In this document: one piece after another, positions 12,801-21,800 of the stretch
Position numbering within the stretch: position 1 is the first letter of the stretch
Layout: each line of letters opens with the position of its first letter
Assembly (NCBI RefSeq): GCF_001949145.1
Contig: NW_019091684.1
Location: forward strand, 21,892-85,891
Reading direction: 5' to 3'
From: Acanthaster planci
Taxonomy: Eukaryota; Echinodermata; Asteroidea; Valvatida; Acanthasteridae
DNA: 64,000 nt
The notes under the pieces: generated by a model
The model's database searches: none
The model's input: the letters and a program-made list of their open reading frames with translations, nothing else
Told to the model about the DNA's origin: nothing
Translations under genes and position numbers: made by a program

Positions 12801-15800
12801 TTAAAAAATGAATATTTATGTTATGGCACACGTAATGCGTATTTTGCAGAAACTAGGGTTTATTGAACTTTTCCCACACTCTACAGCACAGTACTTGCAA
12901 TTTGTAAAAGGTATTAGATAATGTGTACTNNNNNNNNNNNNNNNNNNNNNNNNNNNNNNNNNNNNNNNNNNNNNNNNNNNNNNNNNNNNNNNNNNNNNNN
13001 NNNNNNNNNNNNNNNNNNNNNNNNNNNNNNNNNNNNNNNNNNNNNNNNNNNNNNNNNNNNNNNNNNNNNNNNNNNNNNNNNNNNNNNNNNNNNNNNNNNN
13101 NNNNNNNNNNNNNNNNNNNNNNNNNNNNNNNNNNNNNNNNNNNNNNNNNNNNNNNNNNNNNNNNNNNNNNNNNNNNNNNNNNNNNNNNNNNNNNNNNNNN
13201 NNNNNNNNNNNNNNNNNNNNNNNNNNNNNNNNNNNNNNNNNNNNNNNNNNNNNNNNNNNNNNNNNNNNNNNNNNNNNNNNNNNNNNNNNNNNNNNNNNNN
13301 NNNNNNNNNNNNNNNNNNNNNNNNNNNNNNNNNNNNNNNNNNNNNNNNNNNNNNNNNNNNNNNNNNNNNNNNNNNNNNNNNNNNNNNNNNNNNNNNNNNN
13401 NNNNNNNNNNNNNNNNNNNNNNNNNNNNNNNNNNNNNNNNNNNNNNNNNNNNNNNNNNNNNNNNNNNNNNNNNNNNNNNNNCTATTTGTTTCTTCTCATT
13501 TCCTTTACCTTTTTCTCAATTACCATAACTTTATTTTTTAGAGAAAGGTCCAATCTGCCAACATCAAACTTAATGGATCTGATCCACTGGTCTAGAGTGG
13601 GCTTTGAACCGTGTTTGGTGCAGATTTTAAACCATAAACACCACTGTCTGACAATATTTTATGCAAGAAAGCAAGGTTGTGAGAAAACTAGCAACAGATA
13701 GAAGAACTCATATCTGACATTCATTGTTACAGAGACAAAGTGTGGCTCGGCCAGGACAGGAAACTGTTGCTAGGAAACCAGCAACGAATGAGGAACTCAC
13801 ATCTGACATTCATTACTGGGATATGGTTTGACCAGGGCTTGGAATTGTTTGTAGGAAACTTACAATAGAATGAGGAACTCGCATCTGACATTCATTACTG
13901 GGATGTGGTTTGACCAGGTCTTTGGAATTGTTTCGTAGGAAACTAACAATAGAATGAGAAACTCACATCTGACATTCACTGTCACTGAGACAAAGTGTGG
14001 CTTGACCAGAGCCGGATGCTCCACCACGCACTTGTAGACGGCCCCATTGTCCTCCTTCTCCGGGTTGAGCGTCAGCGTGCTGACAAAGTTCTTCTTCTTA
14101 CCCAGCGGATCGCCTGAGTTCTCTACGGACGTGGTGGGCTGGATGTACAGCACTGGGTCCTCGTTCTTTTGCCAAGTAATGGATGCCTCGGGCCGGCCAT
14201 TGTTGGTGCGGCAGGTCAGGGTGATCGCTGCTGGTGGGTCCACGGTGATCTGGGTGCCGTTCTCGTAATTATCCAGCGTGGGTGGATCTGGAGGCACTGT
14301 TGACAATGACGGACACAGAGAAAACCAATACTTTCAACAACCAAGTGGCGAGGACAGTTTGTAAAACATAGACAGTTAAGGCCGGTTCATACTCGCTTCG
14401 TATTCACTGTGTACCAGTACAAAGGTCTATTTCGAGATGTCTGCAGTGCGTACAAAAGCGCAGTGCGTAATGAAAATGCGCACCCCAGCTCACAATTTGT
14501 GAAAATAATGGAGAGTGCGTATGCACCACATGTATGCGTATTCGGACAAATTGAAAATTTCAAACTTTTGTCAGATACACACACGCAGCCAAGACTTGAG
14601 AAAACATGAAGGTATGAACGACAAATGTGGCTTTCGCGTGTGTGCAAACACAGCGAGTATGAACCAGCCCTTAAAATCCACGTCAGCAGCAAGCCAAAAG
14701 TGTAGTCACAAATAAAAAGTGGATCAGCAGCAACAAAGACACACTTGTCATAGTTCATTTGGTTGACCTGTGATTGACTTGGGATGACTTTTCATTATGA
14801 CTGGAGAGTGATTAAAAAAAAATAACTCGGTGGGATTTGCCCCATCAACCTCCTAAATGGAGCTCTCTGAATGTTGTAGGTTCCATTCCCACTCGAGTTC
14901 ATTTCTTTGCTCTTTTTTTAACATATGGTCATGTACAAGCAAGCCGTTATTCAGTTTCCCTGGATGGTTTATCGGACTGGTTTTGTCTTTACCTTGGACC
15001 GTGAGAGTGGCTTCAGCAGAGCGGAGTCCAGGAACTTGACAGCGATATGTGTCATCATCCTCCAACTGTGCATCAATGATCCGGAGATTGCCCTCACTTG
15101 CAGGGTCACCTTGGAATGGAATGAACGGGACACCAACTTGCATATGGATACCAGTTACTTGGTTGGCAACCCGGTGTCACTTCACCTATTGTAGTATTGC
15201 TATTGATGTTAGAAGAGATACTACATCTAGTGTGTATGTACCAGGGGTACATGTACAATGTACATGTGTGCGGTACAAGTACAGTGCACCTGTCAAGTTC
15301 ATGACCATGGATATCATACTGGTACCTGCACGGTGCAAAGGTGGAAGTAAAACAGAATGACAGAAGCAACTTTCTCAGCAGAAGCTTCTGAATATCGGCA
15401 ATCACTACATGTACTAGTATGTAAGAAGTGTAAAGCATAACTTAGCATGTTGCTATAGTATGACTAGCATAGCAGTGTCAGCTGGCTGGTTCAAACCTGA
15501 TAACTGTTTCTTCAAACGAGCTCTCAGAGAAGTGCCACAGTATACACTGGCTTCTGACACTGGCAATCGGCAAAAAAATGCTTGCGCAACATAAGCTGCA
15601 GGCCCTTTATTTCCCACAGCAAAAACTCTAACCAAAGTTACTGGCAGCAGTACCACATGTATCTGCAGTGTGAAAGTAGAAAACTTTAAGCTGACCCCAC
15701 CAACCACCTGTACACTGTCTGCCCTGGCACTGACAGCACCGAGGTCACAGATTTGAGTGGGACCTGTACATGTACACAAGCAAGCTTGTGAATAGTTTCT

Positions 15801-18800
15801 CCAATAAGCTCTGATAGTTTATAAAGTTAAAAGCACTGGGCACAGATCACATGTACATGTACCGGTCACTGGCGGCTAAAAGGGAAAACATGACAAAAGG
15901 CTTAAAGCTGATACTTCTGCCCTTTTTTGGACTGAAATATCACTATGGTCACTAACCAACTAGGGTTGTGCCGAATATCTGGATGTTCGATCGAGTATTG
16001 AATAGTCTTTTCTGAAGTTGAATATTTGAATGCAAAATTTATGAAAACGAAGGAAGAATTTTCTTTTGTTTTAAGTGAGAAAAATTTCACCGTGGAGGCT
16101 TGTTGCAAGCAGATTCAAAAGAAAAGCGACAGAAGTCTTACAAAGATTCAGGAAGTAAATTATTCACTAAAGGACAAAAAGTATTTTTTGTCTTTAAATC
16201 TTGCTAAATCGCGGCTGGAGATACCGGTACTCCTAGAAATGAGAAGCTAATATTAGTGTGAATATAACGTACAATTGTGTGCATCATTGTACCGGAAACT
16301 GGTTTTGTTCATCAACAATCTGCCGGTTGGTACGACCACATGTTTGGATATTTGATCGAAATGAAGGTTGAGTATTCGAATAGTGAATTATTCGAATTGA
16401 CTCAGCCCGGTACCACTAACCATGTGTACTTGTGGCATGGCATATCTGTCTAAACCATGTGGAATGTTCGCACTGGAGGGTTTAGAACTCAAACCCAACA
16501 ACTAGCTGTCATACTCCACAGTCTCGGGCAACCTGGATTTGGGCACTGTTGTGTAGCTTAGAGTCGTTCCTTGAATAAGACATCTCAGGCCATCCACTCA
16601 TCTCATACTCGCAGCTTCTTGAAATTAGGACTCTCCGACTGTTTATACATTATCATGCCACTTAAAAACCTGAGTTGGGTCCAAAGGACACATTTATAAG
16701 AACTTACGCAGGGCTTCGAATCTCGAACCATGGCTGCCAAAACCTCAGCCACTTGAAACTGCAACTCACCAATGACGCTATACCGTGGGTAGCCGGGGAG
16801 GTCCGTGTCAAACCCCAGTGGGGTGTTGGTACTGCCTTTGGTCCACAGCACAGCCGTCCCAGTCTCCATGTCATTTATGACACAGCGCAGGATAGCCTCG
16901 CCTCCCTCAACCACAGTCGTGTCTGCTGGCTCCTCGGCAAAGCTTGGCTGGGCCGGCTGCCCCTGAACTGCAGGTTAAAAGAAGTTAAAAAGTCAGCAAA
17001 CATGCAAGTTAGTATGGATGTTCGTGCTTTGCTCAGTACAGTACATGCCAAGAGCGGGACCAAGAGAGGCACAGGTTTCCTAGCAATGCAGGCTCCTTTG
17101 GTGGGAACTGCACTTTGCTTGTTAACAGCTACACTGTATGAAATGCAAATGGTACAAGTACATCACAGGGCAATTCACAAAATTGAGAGAATAGTGGTGT
17201 CCAGGATGGGCTGGCTGATCGTGGCGGCCTTGCCATGCGGTTCCATACGCGTTGATTTTCCAAGGTAAAGATCGCTGTAACCGGAATCATTTCACTTTGC
17301 GCTATATGGTTCTTGGGTCCGAAAATCGTGAATGTTATATCCGGAAAAGCATTGTAAACGGGAGCGCTACGGAATAACCACATAAAAATGTAAACAGTGA
17401 ATGGGGAAATGAAAATAGAGCGTTATCTCAGGGAGAGCTGTAACAGAAATCTACTGTATACCGGTATGTACAGTACAATGTAGAGGGAGTGCATACATGT
17501 ACTCTGAGTGTTCCGCTAGGCACTAGACTGGGGAAACACTGTGTGATTATAGTGATTTTTTTGGCTGGGGGGGGGGAGGAAAGGGCCTTGTTGTCTTGTT
17601 GCCCTACCCACGTTAAGAATCTATCCTGAACTACTCCAGTCTTTTGCTAAGTGATTTCTCTGGTAGTTTTTCCCTTTTTTATCCGTGCAAAAGTTGTTAT
17701 AGGAATGGATGTACCATAACTGGTGGTTTGTTCTTGTAAAAAATGAATGTAAAAATGTACATGTACCGGTACATGTGTGCAGTTTTGTCCAAGTTCAAAG
17801 TCTCATATCTTGGTTGAAGACTGATAAAAACACTGAAAAGGGGTGGGCTAAGCCAGACAAGGACAGAAACCAACCCCAGTAAGTTTTTCAGTAACACTGC
17901 AGGGGCCAGTGTATTTCAGGCATGTTTATGTACAGGTAGAGGTTTTCCCACTTCAAAAGGGAGTAATATTACACATTCCTAAACTGCTTTATCTACATTG
18001 TATCAAGGTAAAGTAGCATGAGATGAACTACCCAGATATTGGAGAAAGTTGCAGCACCTGAAATTTAAGACTTGGTGGCTACAATGTACCGTGGACCTGT
18101 ACTTTTGAACATGGCTGGAGATGAAAAAAGTATGCTTGAGCAATACTCCCATGCGATTGGAGAACACTACCATAGCTGTTCTCTTTGTTAAATGCAAGAA
18201 CCCTAGGCAAGTACCGCACTATGGTACGTGTACCTGTATACATGTATTTGGAATTTGATTTACAATTTTGAGCTTTTAAAATAATTTTTAAAGACCTTTG
18301 ATTAATTTTGAAATTTCTGATGAGCCCATTTTACTAAAGCCAATTTTACTGATGTTCCTGTATTGCTGAATCTACTTGCACCATACATGTACCTTTGATT
18401 AATTTTGAAATTTTTGATGAGCCCATTTTACTAGAGCCAATTTTACTGATGTTCCTGTATTGCTGAATCTACTTGCACCATACATGAACCTCTCTCAGGA
18501 GCAACAACCACTTTATAGATCTCTCTCATTAGAAGTCATGTTTGGAGGAAAATGACAAATGTGTACTGATATATGCTGCGGTAACTCTAATGTGTGTGTA
18601 CAGAGTGCAAAATGTTCTACAATAGCATGCGTGCTGACCTACATGTACATGTACCGGTAAACATCTTCGAAATACGGCGCAGCGCGATGCGCGTCACGAA
18701 AGTTGAAGTAAAAATGTAACTAGTGTAGTGCAGTGTAACAAACTGTACAGGTTTATTACAAAATGACATGCTGCTATCCATATGCAGCACTGTGAGGCTC

Positions 18801-21800
18801 TCCCAGAACTCCTGGTACCAAGTCTCACGCATGCAGCGCGACAGTCACAGCCTCGGGGCTCTTTCTCACGCTCATGCACCTGGCGACCATTTTCTCAGGC
18901 ATCAGAGCCAGACTGGAAAAAGAAAAGCGATGCAGTTGGCGAGTTTAAAGCGTGGACGACTGCTGCTGCCTACCGGTACGTAGCTGGACAGCCGGAGTAT
19001 ATGAGTTGTATGGTATGCACTGTCGTGTGTGTGGTGGCACATTATCACTAGATCTGTATCTAAATGTACAGTACTTAGATCGTACCTGAAGAGGCCACCG
19101 CTCCACAGCGCTACTTTGTACTCATGTAATATACATGTATGTTATTGTAGAGATGGTAATGTGGGGCATGGAAAAAACATAATGGACCATTTAAAATGAG
19201 TGACTTCCTTTGTTTTTTTCCAGATTCCAGGCACATTTTGGGACCCTGTTGTTTTAAGAATAAGTTGAAATAGTCACTTTAAGTGCACCAGACTGTACGA
19301 TTTTGGGCTAAAAAAAATTCCAAAGCTCCCCATCATGGGAGGGGCCACACCCTCCCCACGCTTGGTCACTTTGCTCCCTTGCTTTAAGCCTGCTAATGCG
19401 CACAAAATTTCACTCCTACCGTAGCTGCTCTCTAACCTTGGCATCTTTTCTCTCCATTTATAATATTTACAAACAATTTGTAACTTGTAAAGGATCGAGC
19501 TTGACAGGTTTACTGTTGGAACATACTCTTGAGTATGTATGATCATGCTAACGTACATGCATACAACCTGATGTACATGTACATTGTACATGTACATGGG
19601 GACACATCGTACTATGGTCTTCATAAAATTGAAGAAAAAAAGCACAATGATAAAAAAAAAATTTCCTTTTTCCAACCCAGATCTAGACAGGACCCAGAGA
19701 AGACTCAACACCCTTCTGATGTGACAACTTTTGGAGGAGATCCCTAATACCAGCCACCAGCATATTTCACAGCTGGCTTGACACACCCCTGCAGGGAGAT
19801 GACCCTTCCCAGCTGAGTGACAAGTGCTTGACATTAGCATGACTAGCTGGTTGGCCTTATTGTCAAAAGGGTCATACTACAGTAACTTGGCTAGAGAGGG
19901 TGGGGTCCCAGATTGCACTGGTACAGTGACAACGTGGAGCAGACATGGTCAAACCATCACACATGTTACTTTCTAAAGTGCTTCAAAGTCTTCAGCTACT
20001 GTACTGGTACATTAGTATTTATACCTGTGTACTTATGTGTATGCAATCCCAATCTTAACATGAATCTAACTTCAGTTTCAAGCAGGCAACTGAGAGATGT
20101 CCAACCCGTTTGCAAAATGGTCTGATAATAATACACGTACATGTAGTACACACTGAAAGTAAAATGAGAAATTCAAACCATTCAGAGGAAAAGCTGCAGA
20201 TTACCATGTGGGTCTGTCCACACTAACAGACACATCTGCACATGTATAACCAAAATCATCTCTCTTTAACAGTGTTGAGAGTCAAGAAATGAACTTTTTA
20301 TTTTACCTTTGCACAATGGCATAACTCCACTAACATCACATTTTATTGTGTAAGTTATGCAACAAATTAAGACCGATTTCACGGAACTTACATGTATGCA
20401 CTGCATAAGTCTGCACCTTACGCAACAAATTACAGCGTACATGTAACTTGCGCAGCATTATACACCTTGACTAGCTTATCGCGTCTAGTTATTAAAAGCC
20501 TCATCATTGTTGAACTTAACATTATTATGAGAAACATACAGCTTTGTTCTGCAGGTACACTGTAGAAGGTAATGAAAAACTTGTTTTAGCTTGAGAGAAC
20601 GGCAAGATTTTCTGTCCGGTTCTGACGAAGAAAAGACAAAACTTTTCCAAAATGTTGGGAGGAGGTGATTCAAAGACTGTTTAATGACTGTTGTGATGTT
20701 TATCAGCCACCATAAAAGCCTTCATCATAATCGTCCTAGAATTTTGGTATTATTAAAATGTGGTGCAGCAATGGAACCTTTCGTGAATTTGAGCGTAAGT
20801 ACAATACATGTATATTGCACAGCTGTGACATAAATTTGTGGCGCAAGGCTTCCCGATACATGTACCAGGTACACCCATGTACGGTACCCATGGTTCAAAG
20901 TTACCTTATGGTAAATACATGTACATTATGTGAAATAAGCTGCTGTTTATCAAGGACGTTAGCTCCATTGTCACATCTAGAAGACTGTTTTGCGAATGGA
21001 TCCCCCCTTTCTGATAGCAATGGAATGTTCCCAAGTGACACTTTCCAATTAATCAACCTGGAGGAATGTGGTCCAAACCAAACATGCCATGGTAAAGTGT
21101 GCAACTTCACTGGACACATGGCACTGGTGAACCATTTTCCCAAGCCAGGTGGTTGTGGTTTGTTCCTAACTGGAGAAAATGGGAAGATTTCTACCCAGGT
21201 GTACCATACATGTACACTGTGCCAACCACATGTACATGTACATGAATGTGTACATTGGCACAGTCTATACTGCAGGCCTACACTATTGACATTAGGTCAG
21301 GCTTTCACCAATAAACATCAAAACCTGTCACAGCCAGATGAAACATGCAAAATCCATATGTATGTACCAGTACTGTACCTAGACACTCCAGGCACTTTCA
21401 TTAAAAAAAATCCAAAAAAAAAAAAAAAAACCCCAAGCAAACAATCAAACATAAAACGAAATAAAACATTTTAAACTGCTATTTATTCAAAGAGATTTCA
21501 TGACAGCATTATACACTGTACTGGTTTCTGTGCCATATTCTCTAGATCTGTTTAAGTTTTACTAAGCTGTTGAACACACTTTGCAGCATTTGGTAAAGTT
21601 ACCCCAGTTGCATGCTGCATGCAGTGCAGCCAAGTACCACTACTAGTAGTATACCCGTGCACTGCATTTCGATTTTCAACAGCAATGCTTTCAAGTCAAA
21701 CATAAAGACTTCATGTACATGTATTTTGGACCTTCGTTTAAGATTCTTTTATATGTACCGGTAAATATTTGAATATTTAAAGTGATCTTCAATATATCAT

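Noticed and set aside
20758-21474. 238-codon plus-strand open frame, the longest single frame without gaps
   Set aside because: No domain recognised, composition follows TACATGTA repeats, it ends in a poly-A run coding Lys, and it lies within nephrin intron 1.
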